From Nitrospira sp. (GTDB lineage Bacteria > Nitrospirota > Nitrospiria > Nitrospirales > Nitrospiraceae): 64,000 nucleotides of DNA. Numbering within the stretch: position 1 is the stretch's first letter; each line of letters opens with the position of its first letter. The stretch is from positions 186,001-250,000 of the forward strand of contig JANDJI010000002.1 in assembly GCA_024331125.1 (NCBI GenBank), written 5' to 3'. Both the position numbers and the translations under genes were made by a program. The notes under the pieces are model-generated. The model saw only the letters and a list, made by a program, of their open reading frames with translations, was not told the DNA's origin and did not search any database. Shown piece by piece: positions 35,354 through 45,965 of the stretch.

Positions 35354-37840
35354 TTATAACACAGCCGGCAGTTCCGGCGCGCGGCTCCGTTCCCTCCGCC
35401 GTTTCTCCACGTGGCCGGGCCGAGAAGGCGCCGCCGCTGAGGAAGACGATGACGATTTCTTGGCCTTCGGCGCCGTCTTGGTTTTGTGCTCCAGCGCGAC
35501 CTTCATCACCTCATCCATCGTATCGACGAATAAGATCCGGATGCCTTTCAAAAGGTGCTTGGGAATTTCTTCCAGATCTTTTTTGTTGCGCCGAGGCAGA
35601 ATCACCGTCGTCAGCCTGGCCCGTTTGGCCGCCAGAATTTTCTCCTTGAGCCCGCCGACCGGCAACACACGCCCCCGCAACGTGATCTCTCCGGTCATGG
35701 CCAGATCCCTCCGCACGGGGATGCCGGACAAGGCCGACGCGACGGCGGTCGCCATCGTGATGCCCGCCGACGGTCCGTCTTTCGGGATCGCGCCGGCCGG
35801 CACGTGGATATGCAGGTCTTGTTTGCTGAACATGTCCGGATTGATGTGCAGCGTCTTTTCACGGGATCGCACGTAACTGAGCGCAGCCTGGGCGGACTCT
35901 TTCATGACGTCGCCCAGGTGCCCCGTCAGGGTCAACTGCCCTTTGCCTTTCATGACAGTGGCTTCGATGTGAAGCACGTCTCCTCCCGTTTCGGTCCAAG
36001 CCAAGCCGGTCGCCACGCCGACTTCGTCTTTTTCCAGTTCTGCCTCGGGTACGTGTTTCGGAACGCCGAGGTACTTGTGCAGATTGGACGGATCGACTGT
36101 GAAGCCTTGGCCCTTGCCCTCCGCCACCTTTTTGGCCGTCTTCCGCATGATGTTGGCGATCTCGCGCTCCAAGTTCCGCACGCCGGCTTCCCGCGTGTAG
36201 TGCGAGATGATTTTCCTGATGGCGGGTTCGGTGATTTGGACATGCTGGTCGGTGATCCCGTGTTCCTCCAATTGGCGCGGGATCAAGTATTTCTGCGCGA
36301 TGCCCACTTTTTCTTCTTCCGTGTAGCCGGGGATTTCGATGATCTCCATTCGGTCGCGGAGGGCGGGGAGGATCGGATCAATCAAATTGGAGGTGGTGAT
36401 GAACATGACCTCGCTCAAGTCGAAGGGCACGCCGAGATAATGGTCGGTGAAAGAGGCGTTTTGCTCCGGGTCTAATACTTCAAGGAGGGCCGCGGAGGGG
36501 TCGCCGCGGAAATCCATGCCGACTTTATCGACTTCGTCCAGCATGAACACGGGATTGGCCGTCCCGGCCTGCTTCAATCCCTGGATGATGCGGCCTGGTA
36601 ACGCCCCGACGTAGGTGCGACGGTGCCCACGAATTTCGGCTTCGTCGCGGACGCCGCCCAGACTGATCCGGACGAATTCACGGCCCAGCGCGCGGGCGAT
36701 CGACTTGCCCAACGAGGTTTTTCCGACGCCCGGAGGGCCGACGAAACAGAGAATGGGGCCCTTCATCTTCTCCTTGAGCTTGCGGACGGCCAGATACTCC
36801 AAAATCCGCTCCTTGACCTTCTCCAGATCATAGTGGTCTTCGTTCAGCACTTTGGCCGCGGCTCTCAGGTCAAGATTGTCTTTCGACCGTTTGGACCACG
36901 GCAGTTCGACCATCCATTCCAAATAGGTGCGGACCGTGGCGGATTCGGCGGTGTCCGGATGCATCTTTTCCAAACGTTTGAGCTGTTTCTCGGCTTCCTT
37001 GAGGACCTTCTCGGGCATCTTGGCGTCTGCGATCCGCTTGCGGAACTCGGCGATTTCTTCCGTCCGTTCGTCCGATTCGCCCAATTCTTTTTGTATCGCC
37101 TTGAGCTGTTCGCGCAGGAAGTACTCGCGCTGGGTCTTGTCCATCTCACCTTTCGCCTGCGCCTGGATTTTTTGCTGCATGGACAGGACTTCGATTTCTT
37201 TGGCGAGGATGTCGCTGACTCGGCGGAGACGTTGAATCGGGTCGAGCACTTCCAGCACGGTTTGAGTTACGTCGACTTTCAGGCCGAGATTGGACGCCAC
37301 CATATCGGCTAATCGCCCCGGTTCCTCGAGATTCTCGATCACGACCATGACGTCGGGAATCAGGGCTTTGCCGAGACTGACGAGACGCTCGATCTGTTCC
37401 TTGACGGTGCGCATGACCGCTTCGGCCTCCAACGCGGTCGCCGTGGGTTTCGCATCGGCCAGTCTGTCGATCCGAACGGAGAAGTACGGATCCGTTTGAA
37501 TGTATTTGACGATCTTTCCTTTCGCGATCCCTTGGACCAGGATTTTGATCCGCTCGTCGGGCAGCTTGAGCATCCGCATGATGATGCCCGCCGTGCCGAT
37601 CGTATGGATGTCGTCGGGGGAAGGATTCTCGACGTCGAGAGCCTTTTGCGTGGCCAGAAAGATCATGCGGTTGCCGGCCAAGGCCGCCTCAATGGCCTTG
37701 ATCGACATTTCGCGTCCGACGAAAAGCGGGAGCACCATGTAAGGGAAGACGACGATGTCTCGGACCGGCAGGAGCGGGAGCTGTGCCGGAATTTCGATGT
37801 TTTGGGGAACCTGGATCTCTTGCTCGTTCAGATCATTCAT
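35354..37840 (-). CDS. lon: ATP-dependent protease Lon
   Basis: 828 residues, full length. The N-terminal substrate domain ([20 protein letters not shown]) is followed by a coiled coil, the AAA+ domain with Walker [11 protein letters not shown], then the protease domain with the catalytic Ser in [14 protein letters not shown] and the Lys in [11 protein letters not shown]. It degrades misfolded and regulatory proteins, including antitoxins, so it is relevant to the toxin-antitoxin pairs in this window. AAGAAAGAG lies upstream of the ATG. Confidence 0.97.
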   Translation of the reverse strand: MNDLNEQEIQVPQNIEIPAQLPLLPVRDIVVFPYMVLPLFVGREMSIKAIEAALAGNRMIFLATQKALDVENPSPDDIHTIGTAGIIMRMLKLPDERIKILVQGIAKGKIVKYIQTDPYFSVRIDRLADAKPTATALEAEAVMRTVKEQIERLVSLGKALIPDVMVVIENLEEPGRLADMVASNLGLKVDVTQTVLEVLDPIQRLRRVSDILAKEIEVLSMQQKIQAQAKGEMDKTQREYFLREQLKAIQKELGESDERTEEIAEFRKRIADAKMPEKVLKEAEKQLKRLEKMHPDTAESATVRTYLEWMVELPWSKRSKDNLDLRAAAKVLNEDHYDLEKVKERILEYLAVRKLKEKMKGPILCFVGPPGVGKTSLGKSIARALGREFVRISLGGVRDEAEIRGHRRTYVGALPGRIIQGLKQAGTANPVFMLDEVDKVGMDFRGDPSAALLEVLDPEQNASFTDHYLGVPFDLSEVMFITTSNLIDPILPALRDRMEIIEIPGYTEEEKVGIAQKYLIPRQLEEHGITDQHVQITEPAIRKIISHYTREAGVRNLEREIANIMRKTAKKVAEGKGQGFTVDPSNLHKYLGVPKHVPEAELEKDEVGVATGLAWTETGGDVLHIEATVMKGKGQLTLTGHLGDVMKESAQAALSYVRSREKTLHINPDMFSKQDLHIHVPAGAIPKDGPSAGITMATAVASALSGIPVRRDLAMTGEITLRGRVLPVGGLKEKILAAKRARLTTVILPRRNKKDLEEIPKHLLKGIRILFVDTMDEVMKVALEHKTKTAPKAKKSSSSSSAAAPSRPGHVEKRRRERSRAPELPAVL

Positions 37841-37923
37841 TGTGCGGCTCTTTCTTGGCGTTCGTCCTGATTAAAGACGGCCATCCTCGACGGACCTGAG
37901 CATAAATGATAGAGGGGTGGCCC

Positions 37924-38820
37924 TTATGTGCGACGGTTTTGAACCATCGTGCGGGTTCGAGACAACAGGTATTCACGAAAGTCGGCGCCCAACGAGGGGT
38001 TCTTGAGCGCGAACTCGACGGTCGCAATCAGAAATCCGAGTTTGTCCCCGGCGTCGTGGCGCTGCCCCTGAATTTCATGCGCGAACATCGGGGATTTCCT
38101 GCCCAGCTCTTTGAGCGCGTCGGTCAACTGGATTTCTCCGTTTTTCCCGGGCGGTGTTTTTCGCAGGATGGGGAAAATCTCGGGGGGGAGGATGTATCGC
38201 CCGACCACGGCCAATGTGGAGGGCGCGTCGGCGGGAGCAGGTTTTTCCACCATGTCCTTGACCCGATACAACCCTTGGGCGAGCCGCTTGGGGGTCACGA
38301 TGCCGTATCGACCGACGTCGGATTTGGACACCTCCTGGACACCGAGCACCGCGCCTTGGCGTTTGCGGTAGACGTGAATCAATTGCGCGAGCGCCGGTAC
38401 CTCGGCGTCGATGATCTCGTCTCCGAGAATCACGGCGAACGGCTCGTCGCCGATCAGGTGTTGGGCGCACAAGACGGCGTGGCCCAATCCTAGCGCTTCC
38501 TGCTGCCGCACGTAGCAGAAATTCGCGAGGGTTGAAATCTGGCGAATTTGATGGAGAACTTGGCTTTTCCCCGTTCCTTTCAGGTTTTCTTCGAGTTCGA
38601 CCGATCGGTCGAAGTGATCCTCGATCGCCCGTTTGCCCCGACCCGTGATCACGATGATGTCTTCGATGCCGGATGCCACCGCCTCTTCCACTGCGTATTG
38701 AATCAGGGGCTTGTCCACCAACGGCAGCATTTCTTTGGGTGAAGCTTTTGTCGCGGGAAGGAAACGTGTGCCCAAACCCGCTGCGGGGAGCACGGCTTTT
38801 CTGACGGCCACGCGAGACAT
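37924..38820 (-). CDS. galU: UTP-glucose-1-phosphate uridylyltransferase
   Basis: GalU makes UDP-glucose for LPS and exopolysaccharide. About 298 residues from ATG 38820 (MSRVAVRKAVLPAAGLGTRF). The signature continues LPATKASPKEMLPLVDKPLI, with FAVILGDEIID and the sugar-binding VEKPAP. The frame extends 41 codons further upstream but without family similarity. Divergent from bamA across about 330 bases. Confidence 0.95.
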   Translation of the reverse strand: MSRVAVRKAVLPAAGLGTRFLPATKASPKEMLPLVDKPLIQYAVEEAVASGIEDIIVITGRGKRAIEDHFDRSVELEENLKGTGKSQVLHQIRQISTLANFCYVRQQEALGLGHAVLCAQHLIGDEPFAVILGDEIIDAEVPALAQLIHVYRKRQGAVLGVQEVSKSDVGRYGIVTPKRLAQGLYRVKDMVEKPAPADAPSTLAVVGRYILPPEIFPILRKTPPGKNGEIQLTDALKELGRKSPMFAHEIQGQRHDAGDKLGFLIATVEFALKNPSLGADFREYLLSRTRTMVQNRRT

Positions 38821-39146
38821 GCAGCGGATACTATGTGATGGGGGAGGGGATGTCAAGAAAAGGGCGCTCGCGTTTGCGCCGGCGAAACGCGGGACGACGC
38901 GACCGCGCGGCGGAGACCGTCGACGCGTCGAACTCAGGAGCATTCGACACCAAGTCCTTTACAATGGTTGGACGCATCAATATAATCCGACAGTTTTTCC
39001 AGGTATGGGGTTGGAGCGGGCTCGCCTTGTCTTGCCTGTCTTGACGGCGGGCGGACGTTCATGTCCCCGTCGTCTTTGTTTTGTTCTGATGATCGAGAAG
39101 AACGCTGAGGATTGTCTTCGGTGTCGGCCGTTCGATAACGGAATCC
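38821..39146. other. divergent intergenic region between galU and bamA
   Basis: About 326 bases. No gene or RNA is supported. The region should hold the promoters of galU and of the long envelope operon starting with bamA, but I could not pick a convincing -35/-10 pair. Confidence 0.4.
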
Positions 39147-41471
39147 TTGTCGGTGACCACGACTTTCCTGAAACAAATTCGATGGCTGATCGCTCTGGCC
39201 ATGATGGGATCCGCGCTGTCCGCGTGGTGCGAAGCGGTTTCCGAAACCGTCGGCTCGAGGGTGCAGTCGATCGAGATTCGCGGAAACAAGCGCATTGAAG
39301 TTCCCGCCATCCTCGGCCGCTTGACGCTCAAGGTCGGTGATTTCTACGAGCCCGAGATCGTTCGCGGGCAGGTCAAGATTTTGTACGACTCGGGATTCTT
39401 CGAGGATGTGCAGGTCGAAACCGAATCGGTGACGGACGGGACGGCCGTGATCTTTGTCGTGCGGGAGAAACCCTTTATCACCGAGATCGTGTACGATGGT
39501 AACGAAAATCTGAGCGACGACAAGTTGAAAGAGAAAACCGTCATCAAAAGCCAGACGTTTCTCGATCTCCAACAGGTCAAGGAAAGCGCGGAGAGCATCC
39601 GGGCAGCGTATGAGAAAGAGGGGTATTTCAACTGCCAAGTGGTCCCGGTCGTCCAAACGTTGGATCAGGAGCGCAAACGGCTGACGTTCTTCATCAAAGA
39701 AGGAAAAAAGGCACGCGTGAAAAGCGTGGTGTTCGACGGACTGCGCGCCACGACCAGAGATGAGCTGTTCAAGGTGCTGAGCACGCGCGAATGGGTGCCA
39801 TGGTACGGGATCTTCACGCGCTTCGCGCTGCCCTCGTTTATCTCGGACGCCGGCGTGTTGAAGCGCGAGGAATTGTCGAATGATGTGGAACGGATCAGGG
39901 AAGTGCTGCTTAATAAGGGCTACTTTAACGCGAGAGTCAGCCTGTCGTCGGTCGAACTGACCGACGACAAGCAATGGTTCGTGGTCACGTTCAACATTTT
40001 CGAGGGAGAGCCGTTTACCGTGGCCCAGGTGGGCTTTCGCGGGCATACCGTGTTTGAAGAAGACGAACTGCGCGAGGGGATGACGATCAAAGAGGGCGAG
40101 ATTTTTCAGCGCGCCAAACTGCGCGACGAAATCACCCGCCTGACCGACAAATACGGGGGAAAGGGCTATTCGTTCGCCGAAATCGCTCCCAACGTGATTC
40201 CAAACGATCAGGAGCGGACCGTCAACATCATCTTCAGCGTGAAGGAAGGGGAGATGATGCGTATCCGCCAAATCAATATTTTTGGAAACAACAAAACCCG
40301 TGACAACGTGATCCGAAGGGAAATTCGGGTGGATGAGCAGGATGTGATCGACACCCCTTCGCTCAAGCGGAGTTTCCAACGGCTGAACAACTTGAATTTC
40401 TTTGAGACCGTCGAAATTCTTCCGGAAAAGGTGGCGCCCGATAAAGTCGATCTGAACGTCCGAGTCAAGGAGAAGCCGACCGGCCAGTTCAGCATCGGGG
40501 GCGGGTTCAGTTCGTTGGATCGGTTGATGGCCATCGCCAACATCACCGAAGGGAACATCGGCGGCTACGGCTACATGGGACGCATCAGCGGGCAGCTCGG
40601 CCAGCGAAGAAGCATGGGCACGATCACGTTCCGCAATCCGTACCTCAACGACTCGCTGACGTCGTTTCAGATCGACGGCTATCGAACTATGACGAACTTC
40701 CTGTCGTTTTTCGAATCCCGAACCGGCGGAAGCGTCACGCTCGGTCGCTGGCTGTCGGAATACAATACGGGAAGCATCAGCATCTTCGGCGAAGAGATCA
40801 ACTACCGAAGCCCGGCATTGGGGGTGTGCGAATCGCGCCCCGACATTTGCGACCAGCTCGGGCGTCAATCGACGACGGGATTCAGGATCCACGCGTTTCG
40901 CGACACGAGGGATTACTTTCTTGATCCCCGGTCGGGCTGGCGGATCGGGGGCGGGTTCGACTGGGGCACGCCGTGGATGGGAGGCAGCAACAATTTCATC
41001 AAGTACACCGCGGACGTGATCAAGGTCACCCCGCTTCCCTTCGACATGAGACTGTCGCTTCGGGGACGGTTCGGCGAGATTCGGCCGTTCGAGGGCAAGC
41101 CGGTCCCGCTCAGCGAGCGGTTCTACGTCGGCGGCATCAATACGGTCAGGGGATTCGTGTTCGGACGGGCGGGCCCTGTGGTGCCGACGACGCGCACCAC
41201 GATCGGAGCCGCCAAGCAGATCATCTTCAACGCCGACTTGGTCTTTACGATCTCGTCCGAGGCCAAGTTGAACGGCGTGATCTTTTTCGACTATGGAAAA
41301 GGATTCGATGAAAACGAAGCGCTGTCGTTGGATCTCCGGAAAACGGCCGGATTCGAGGGGCGATGGATTTCGCCGTTCGGCCCCTTGCGCGCGGCGTACG
41401 GCATCAATCTTGATCCTCGGCCCGGAGAGCGGGGAGGCGTCTTTGAGTTCACGATCGGATCGATTTTCTGA
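39147..41471 (+). CDS. bamA: outer membrane protein assembly factor BamA
   Basis: 774 residues. A signal peptide (RWLIALAMMGSALSAWCEA) is followed by five POTRA domains (VQSIEIRGNKRIEVPAILGR is the first) and a C-terminal beta barrel. The late signature FYVGGINTVRGFVFGRAGP and the terminal aromatic residue (GSIF) are the expected Omp85 features. BamA folds other outer-membrane proteins. The start is TTG 39147 or GTG 39153; both keep the signal peptide. Head gene of a collinear envelope operon. Confidence 0.95.
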   Translation: MSVTTTFLKQIRWLIALAMMGSALSAWCEAVSETVGSRVQSIEIRGNKRIEVPAILGRLTLKVGDFYEPEIVRGQVKILYDSGFFEDVQVETESVTDGTAVIFVVREKPFITEIVYDGNENLSDDKLKEKTVIKSQTFLDLQQVKESAESIRAAYEKEGYFNCQVVPVVQTLDQERKRLTFFIKEGKKARVKSVVFDGLRATTRDELFKVLSTREWVPWYGIFTRFALPSFISDAGVLKREELSNDVERIREVLLNKGYFNARVSLSSVELTDDKQWFVVTFNIFEGEPFTVAQVGFRGHTVFEEDELREGMTIKEGEIFQRAKLRDEITRLTDKYGGKGYSFAEIAPNVIPNDQERTVNIIFSVKEGEMMRIRQINIFGNNKTRDNVIRREIRVDEQDVIDTPSLKRSFQRLNNLNFFETVEILPEKVAPDKVDLNVRVKEKPTGQFSIGGGFSSLDRLMAIANITEGNIGGYGYMGRISGQLGQRRSMGTITFRNPYLNDSLTSFQIDGYRTMTNFLSFFESRTGGSVTLGRWLSEYNTGSISIFGEEINYRSPALGVCESRPDICDQLGRQSTTGFRIHAFRDTRDYFLDPRSGWRIGGGFDWGTPWMGGSNNFIKYTADVIKVTPLPFDMRLSLRGRFGEIRPFEGKPVPLSERFYVGGINTVRGFVFGRAGPVVPTTRTTIGAAKQIIFNADLVFTISSEAKLNGVIFFDYGKGFDENEALSLDLRKTAGFEGRWISPFGPLRAAYGINLDPRPGERGGVFEFTIGSIF

Positions 41472-41510
41472 CGGAACCGGCCGGCGCACAACGAGGGGGA
41501 CGGCACAGGG

Positions 41511-42077
41511 ATGAATCGCTGCTGGTTTGAGCGGGCGGGTAAGTGGACGGCGGGCGCGACGCTGGCGGCGGCGCTGTTGATGTCGGGGTGCAGCTCATCC
41601 TGGCTGAAGGTCGAGCGGAGGATCGACGGCAGAATCGGCGTCGTCGACGCGCAGCGGGTGTTCGAACGGACCAATGCGGGGAAGAAGGCCAAGGACAATC
41701 TGCTCTCGTTTTCCAAAAGCCGCCAGGCGCTGATGGAGCTGGAGGAAAAAGAATTGCGCCGGATGGAAGAGGATTTGGTCAAACAGTCCACGGTGCTGAG
41801 CCCGGCGGCCAGACGGGAGCGGGAAGAACAGTTCCGACGACGTCTGCAAGATTATCAGCAAAAGGCCGCGGAGCTGAATCGCGAAGTCCAGGAAAAACAG
41901 AAGGACGTGCTGGAGGCCTTTCGAGACAAGGTCGAACTCGTGGCGGGGAAAGTCGGGAAGCGGCTGGGGTTGCAAATCGTCGTGGACAAAAGCAAGGGCG
42001 GCCCGACCCTCTATCACGATGACACAATCGACATATCGGGTCTGGTGATCGAAGAATTCAATCGTGAGTATCCGTAG
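41511..42077 (+). CDS. OmpH/Skp-family lipoprotein chaperone
   Basis: 188 residues. A lipobox (LLMSGC, Cys near residue 27) indicates a lipoprotein. The mature part is a long charged coiled coil (residues about 70-140) of the Skp type, with the family start IGVVDAQRVFERT. Skp holds unfolded outer-membrane proteins in the periplasm. A lipid anchor is unusual, as E. coli Skp is soluble. A second Skp-like gene follows, overlapping in ORF but with its likely start 16 bases downstream. Confidence 0.88.
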   Translation: MNRCWFERAGKWTAGATLAAALLMSGCSSSWLKVERRIDGRIGVVDAQRVFERTNAGKKAKDNLLSFSKSRQALMELEEKELRRMEEDLVKQSTVLSPAARREREEQFRRRLQDYQQKAAELNREVQEKQKDVLEAFRDKVELVAGKVGKRLGLQIVVDKSKGGPTLYHDDTIDISGLVIEEFNREYP

Positions 42078-42093
42078 CGTCGGTGGAGGTAAG

Positions 42094-42636
42094 ATGATGA
42101 AAAAAGCGGGCATCGTCGCGATGGCGGGGATCTTCATGACGGCGATCTCCATTTCGTGGGGTCACGCCGCTTCGTCGGCGAAGGTCGGTGTCATGGACAC
42201 GCAGGCCGTCATGGAAAAATCCAAAGCGGGCAAGGCCGCGTTGGACAGCGTTCGAAGTTACTCCATGACCAGGCAGAAAATCATCGACGGCGACGAACAG
42301 GAGCTGAAAGAGCTTCAGCAGGCGTTGGAAGATCCGAACGGCAAGCTCAGCGAGACCGCCAGGCAGGAAAAGCAGGAGCTGTTTCAAAGCAAGCTGGCTG
42401 CCTACGACCGGCGAATCCAGGATTTCAATCGAGAGATTCAGGAGAAACAGCGCAGCATGGTCGAGGAATACGGGAAGAAGATCGCGGAGGCGGCGAAGGC
42501 GGTCGCCCAAAAAGAGGGCTATACGGCCATTCTCGACAAGGGCAATGAGGCGCTCTTTCGCATCGTGCTCTATCACAAGCCGACGTTGGACGTCACCGAT
42601 TTGGTCATCAAGGAGTTCGATCGGCAGAATCATTAA
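42094..42636 (+). CDS. OmpH/Skp-family periplasmic chaperone
   Basis: About 180 residues from ATG 42094 (or 42097), preceded by GGAGG. The cleavable signal peptide (GIVAMAGIFMTAISISWGHA) is followed by KVGVMDTQAVMEKSKAGKAA and a coiled-coil hairpin. A non-lipidated paralogue of the preceding gene, probably a tandem duplication. It would carry BamA clients through the periplasm. Confidence 0.9.
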   Translation: MMKKAGIVAMAGIFMTAISISWGHAASSAKVGVMDTQAVMEKSKAGKAALDSVRSYSMTRQKIIDGDEQELKELQQALEDPNGKLSETARQEKQELFQSKLAAYDRRIQDFNREIQEKQRSMVEEYGKKIAEAAKAVAQKEGYTAILDKGNEALFRIVLYHKPTLDVTDLVIKEFDRQNH

Positions 42637-42681
42637 CGCATAACGCGGTGTGACAACCGCCCGAATGAGGAGGCAGCGCCG

Positions 42682-43143
42682 ATGGGTAAGGTCGAACAAG
42701 TGGAAATTCAGGGGTTCCTTCCGCACCGCTATCCCTTTTTGCTGGTGGATCGCGTCAAGGAACTGGAGCCCGGCACGAGGGTGATCGCGATCAAGAACGT
42801 CACGGTCAACGAGCCGTTCTTTCAAGGGCACTTCCCCGGACGGCCGGTCATGCCGGGGGTGTTGATCATCGAAGCGATGGCGCAGGCGGGCGGGGTCTTG
42901 GTGTTCAAGTCCGGATGGTCCTCCGGCAGACCGGTCATGTACATGACCGGCATCGACGAAGCGAAATTCAGAAAACCGGTCGTGCCCGGCGATCAATTGC
43001 GGTTCGAAATCGAGGTGCTCAAAAAACGCCCGCCCTTTTGGAAAATGCAGGGGAAGGCGTACGTCGACGACGAAATGGTGTGCGAGGCGGTCGTCACGGC
43101 CATGGTGGCCGAGGACAAAGAGGCGGCAAAGAGCGGCAAATGA
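42682..43143 (+). CDS. fabZ: 3-hydroxyacyl-ACP dehydratase FabZ
   Basis: FabZ dehydrates beta-hydroxyacyl-ACP in fatty acid synthesis and competes with LpxA for the hydroxyacyl substrate. 153 residues. The hot-dog fold shows LPHRYPFLLVDRV and GHFPGRPVMPGVLIIEAMAQ with the catalytic His and Glu. Good spacing from AGGAGG upstream. Its place before lpxA is conserved in many Gram-negatives. Confidence 0.97.
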   Translation: MGKVEQVEIQGFLPHRYPFLLVDRVKELEPGTRVIAIKNVTVNEPFFQGHFPGRPVMPGVLIIEAMAQAGGVLVFKSGWSSGRPVMYMTGIDEAKFRKPVVPGDQLRFEIEVLKKRPPFWKMQGKAYVDDEMVCEAVVTAMVAEDKEAAKSGK

Positions 43144-43220
43144 GGCGTGGTGAGTCACCGGGCGCTCATCCGGCTTCCGGCCCATTACCCATCATGAAGC
43201 ACTCATCACGGAGGTCAGGT

Positions 43221-44039
43221 GTGAAAATCCATCCAACGGCGATTGTCCATCCCAAAGCAAATCTCGCCGACGACGCCGAGATCGGTCCCTATTGCATCAT
43301 CGGGGAGCACGTCACGATCGGCAAAGGGACGCGGCTCTTGTCCCATGTCTCGGTCGACGGGTGGACCGAGATCGGAGAGCGGAATGTGGTGCATCCGTTC
43401 GCCTCGATCGGCGGTCCTCCGCAGCATCTGGGGTACCGTGGGGAACCCACCAAGGTCGTGATCGGCGACGACAACGTAATCCGCGAGTACGTGACGGTGA
43501 ACCGGGCGACGGTGCAAGGGGGAGGAGTCACGTCGATCGGTTCACGCAACGTCTTGATGGCCTATGTCCACGTGGCGCACGATTGCCGGCTCGGCAACCA
43601 TCTCATCATGGCCAATGCGGCCAGTCTGGCCGGGCATATCACGATCGACGATTACGCGATCATCGGCGGCCTGACCGGCATTCATCAATACGTTCGGGTC
43701 GGCGAATACGCGATGGTCGGCGGCTGTTGCGCCATCGGACAGGACGTGCCTCCCTTCATGCGGGCGGCCGGCGGCTATCGGGCGCATCTCTACGGGCCCA
43801 ATACGGTCGGGTTGCAGCGGCACGGCTTTTCGATGGAGCGCATCGCCGTGCTCAGAAAAGCGTTCGACCTGCTTTTCCGGGAAGGACATCGTATCGCCGA
43901 AGCGATGCGCCTGGCCAAGAAAGAGTTCAAAGGCCATCCGGACGTGGCCAAAATCTTGACATTCATGGAAGGCACCAAGCGCGGCATCTCGCGCGTGGTG
44001 AACGTCGATTTGGACATCGAGTTCGATCAAGAGGGGTGA
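43221..44039 (+). CDS. lpxA: UDP-N-acetylglucosamine acyltransferase LpxA
   Basis: The first step of lipid A synthesis: 3-O-acylation of UDP-GlcNAc. About 272 residues from GTG 43221, with GGAGG 6 bases upstream. The left-handed hexapeptide helix is evident (IHPTAIVHPKANLADDAEIG) and the catalytic His is in AYVHVAHDCRLGN. The frame is open to 42915 inside fabZ but that part is not LpxA-like. Confidence 0.96.
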   Translation: MKIHPTAIVHPKANLADDAEIGPYCIIGEHVTIGKGTRLLSHVSVDGWTEIGERNVVHPFASIGGPPQHLGYRGEPTKVVIGDDNVIREYVTVNRATVQGGGVTSIGSRNVLMAYVHVAHDCRLGNHLIMANAASLAGHITIDDYAIIGGLTGIHQYVRVGEYAMVGGCCAIGQDVPPFMRAAGGYRAHLYGPNTVGLQRHGFSMERIAVLRKAFDLLFREGHRIAEAMRLAKKEFKGHPDVAKILTFMEGTKRGISRVVNVDLDIEFDQEG

Positions 44040-44052
44040 AACGATTCCGATT

Positions 44053-44904
44053 ATGACCGCATCGATGCCAGTGCAAGACGGCCGCATCGGTTTGATCGCC
44101 GGCAACGGCCGGTTTCCGATCATTTTCGCGGACAATGCCAAAAAGATGGGCTTGTTCGTCTCCGCGGTGGCGCACGAGGGCGAAACGGAGCCGGAACTGG
44201 AACGGCACGTCGATCGGATCCATTGGATCAAGATCGGACAGCTCAACAAGCTGATCAACGCCTTCAAGGGGGACGCCATCCGGCAGGCGGTGATGTTGGG
44301 CGGGATCAGGAAGACCCATGTGTACAGTACCGTGCGTCCGGATTTTCGCGCGTTGGCGTTGGCGGCCCGGTTGACCTTGTGGAAGGACGACGACATCCTT
44401 CGGGAAATCGCCGCCGAATTGGAGCGGGAAGGCATTTCCATTTGTGAGTCCACGTTCGGCTTGCAGGGGATTCTGGTCGAGGAAGGCCCGCTGACGTCCC
44501 GCCGCCCCAACAAGAAGGAGTGGAACGACATCCGGTACGGGTGGGAAATCGCCAAAGAGGTCGGGCGTCTCGATATCGGCCAATGCGTCGTGATCAAAGA
44601 TCGGGTGGTCGTGGCGGTGGAAGCGGTCGAGGGAACCGACGGGGCGATCAAACGGGGCGGGGAACTGGCGAAAGAAGGAGCCGTGGTGATCAAGCGCAGC
44701 AAGCCGCAGCAGGACTTGCGTTTCGACCTGCCGGCGGTCGGGCCCCGGACGATCGAGGTCATGGCATCGGTCAAGGCGGCCGTGCTGGCGGTCGAACCGG
44801 GTCGGACGGTGGTGTTGGATCGGGACGAGCTTGTGCGTCAAGCGGAACGGGCCGGGATTGCGGTCATCGGCGTGGCGGCCGGCGACGTCGAGCGCGAGGC
44901 ATAA
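44053..44904 (+). CDS. lpxI: UDP-2,3-diacylglucosamine pyrophosphatase LpxI
   Basis: 283 residues: IGLIAGNGRFPIIFADNAKK, then DIGQCVVIKDRVVVAVEAVE with GTDGAIKRGGEL. This is the LpxI (DUF1009) family, an alternative to LpxH that cleaves UDP-2,3-diacylglucosamine to lipid X. It sits where lpxH would act in the pathway, between lpxA and lpxB. It starts 13 bases after lpxA. Confidence 0.94.
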   Translation: MTASMPVQDGRIGLIAGNGRFPIIFADNAKKMGLFVSAVAHEGETEPELERHVDRIHWIKIGQLNKLINAFKGDAIRQAVMLGGIRKTHVYSTVRPDFRALALAARLTLWKDDDILREIAAELEREGISICESTFGLQGILVEEGPLTSRRPNKKEWNDIRYGWEIAKEVGRLDIGQCVVIKDRVVVAVEAVEGTDGAIKRGGELAKEGAVVIKRSKPQQDLRFDLPAVGPRTIEVMASVKAAVLAVEPGRTVVLDRDELVRQAERAGIAVIGVAAGDVEREA

Positions 44905-44999
44905 AACAGGGAGCGGGCGTCCGGTCGAACGGGCGGTTCAGGCTTCCATGGCAAGCGGCGTGGTTCGAGGCGACGCTCGTCTCATGAGCGAACGGGAAT

Positions 45000-45965
45000 A
45001 TGGCTGTATTGAGAGCGGGAGTCGTCGGCGTCGGACACTTGGGGCAACACCATGCGAGGTTGTACGCGACGCTGCCGGACGTGGCGCTCGTCGGCGTGGT
45101 CGATCAGGATCGCGCGCGAGCCGAGCTGATTGCGAGCCGGCACGGCGCGCGCGTGTTCGAAACGGTATCGGATCTTCTCCGAGGCGTCGACGCGGTCAGC
45201 GTGGCCGTTCCGACGTCGGCGCATTACGAGGTGGCGCGGGCTTGTCTTGAAGCGGGCAAGCACGTGTTGGTGGAAAAACCCCTTGCCGCGCGACTGGCCG
45301 AAGCGCAGGAGCTGGTCGAGCTGGCCAAGGCCAAGGGACGTGTGCTGCAGGTCGGCCACAGCGAACGGTTCAATCCCATCATGCAAACGATGCGGCCGTA
45401 CGTTCGGCGGCCGGCGTTCATCGAAGGCCATCGGATCGGGCCCTACAGCGAACGGGGAACCGATGTCGACGTCGTGCTGGACTTGATGATCCATGACCTC
45501 GACCTGGTGCTGTCCTTCCGGCCAGGCCCGGTCGAAGAGGTGCGGGCCGCGGGCGTGCCGGTCCTGTCGCCCACGATCGACATCGCCAACGCCCGCATTC
45601 AATTTCAAAGCGGTTGCGTGGCGAACCTGACCGCCAGCCGGGTGTCGTTTGCGAAGATGCGGCGGTTTCGCCTGTTTCAGCGGGACAGCTACGTGTCGAT
45701 CGATTTTCAATCCCGACAAGGGATTGTGGGGCGCCGATCCGGCGAGGCGGCGGGTAAACCGGGATTCGTGATCGAGGAATACAAAGGAGGCGACGACGAG
45801 CCTCTGAAGTTGCAGCTCGAGTCGTTTGTTCGGTCGATCAGAAACGGCTCCCCTCCCGTCGTGTCCGGAGAAGACGGAGCGGCGGCGGTGGCCCTTGCTC
45901 ATCAGGTCTTGGCGGCGATCGCTTCGTTCGTCCGGCGTCAGGCGGAGCGCGAGGCATCCGAATAA
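45000..45965 (+). CDS. Gfo/Idh/MocA-family NAD(P)-dependent oxidoreductase
   Basis: 321 residues. An N-terminal Rossmann fold (RAGVVGVGHLGQHHARLYAT) contains the family EKP motif (HVLVEKPLAARLAEAQELVE). The C-terminal domain is beta-rich. Such a gene is found between lipid A genes in several bacteria. GnnA of the 2,3-diamino-glucose lipid A route belongs to this family, but no GnnB aminotransferase lies next to it, so the substrate stays open. Confidence 0.85.
   Translation: MAVLRAGVVGVGHLGQHHARLYATLPDVALVGVVDQDRARAELIASRHGARVFETVSDLLRGVDAVSVAVPTSAHYEVARACLEAGKHVLVEKPLAARLAEAQELVELAKAKGRVLQVGHSERFNPIMQTMRPYVRRPAFIEGHRIGPYSERGTDVDVVLDLMIHDLDLVLSFRPGPVEEVRAAGVPVLSPTIDIANARIQFQSGCVANLTASRVSFAKMRRFRLFQRDSYVSIDFQSRQGIVGRRSGEAAGKPGFVIEEYKGGDDEPLKLQLESFVRSIRNGSPPVVSGEDGAAAVALAHQVLAAIASFVRRQAEREASE

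Noticed and set aside
38934..41489. 851-codon open frame on the minus strand opposite bamA
   Set aside because: It is the antisense shadow of a strong bamA frame in GC-rich DNA; it is His/Arg/Asp-rich with no family signature and no ribosome site.
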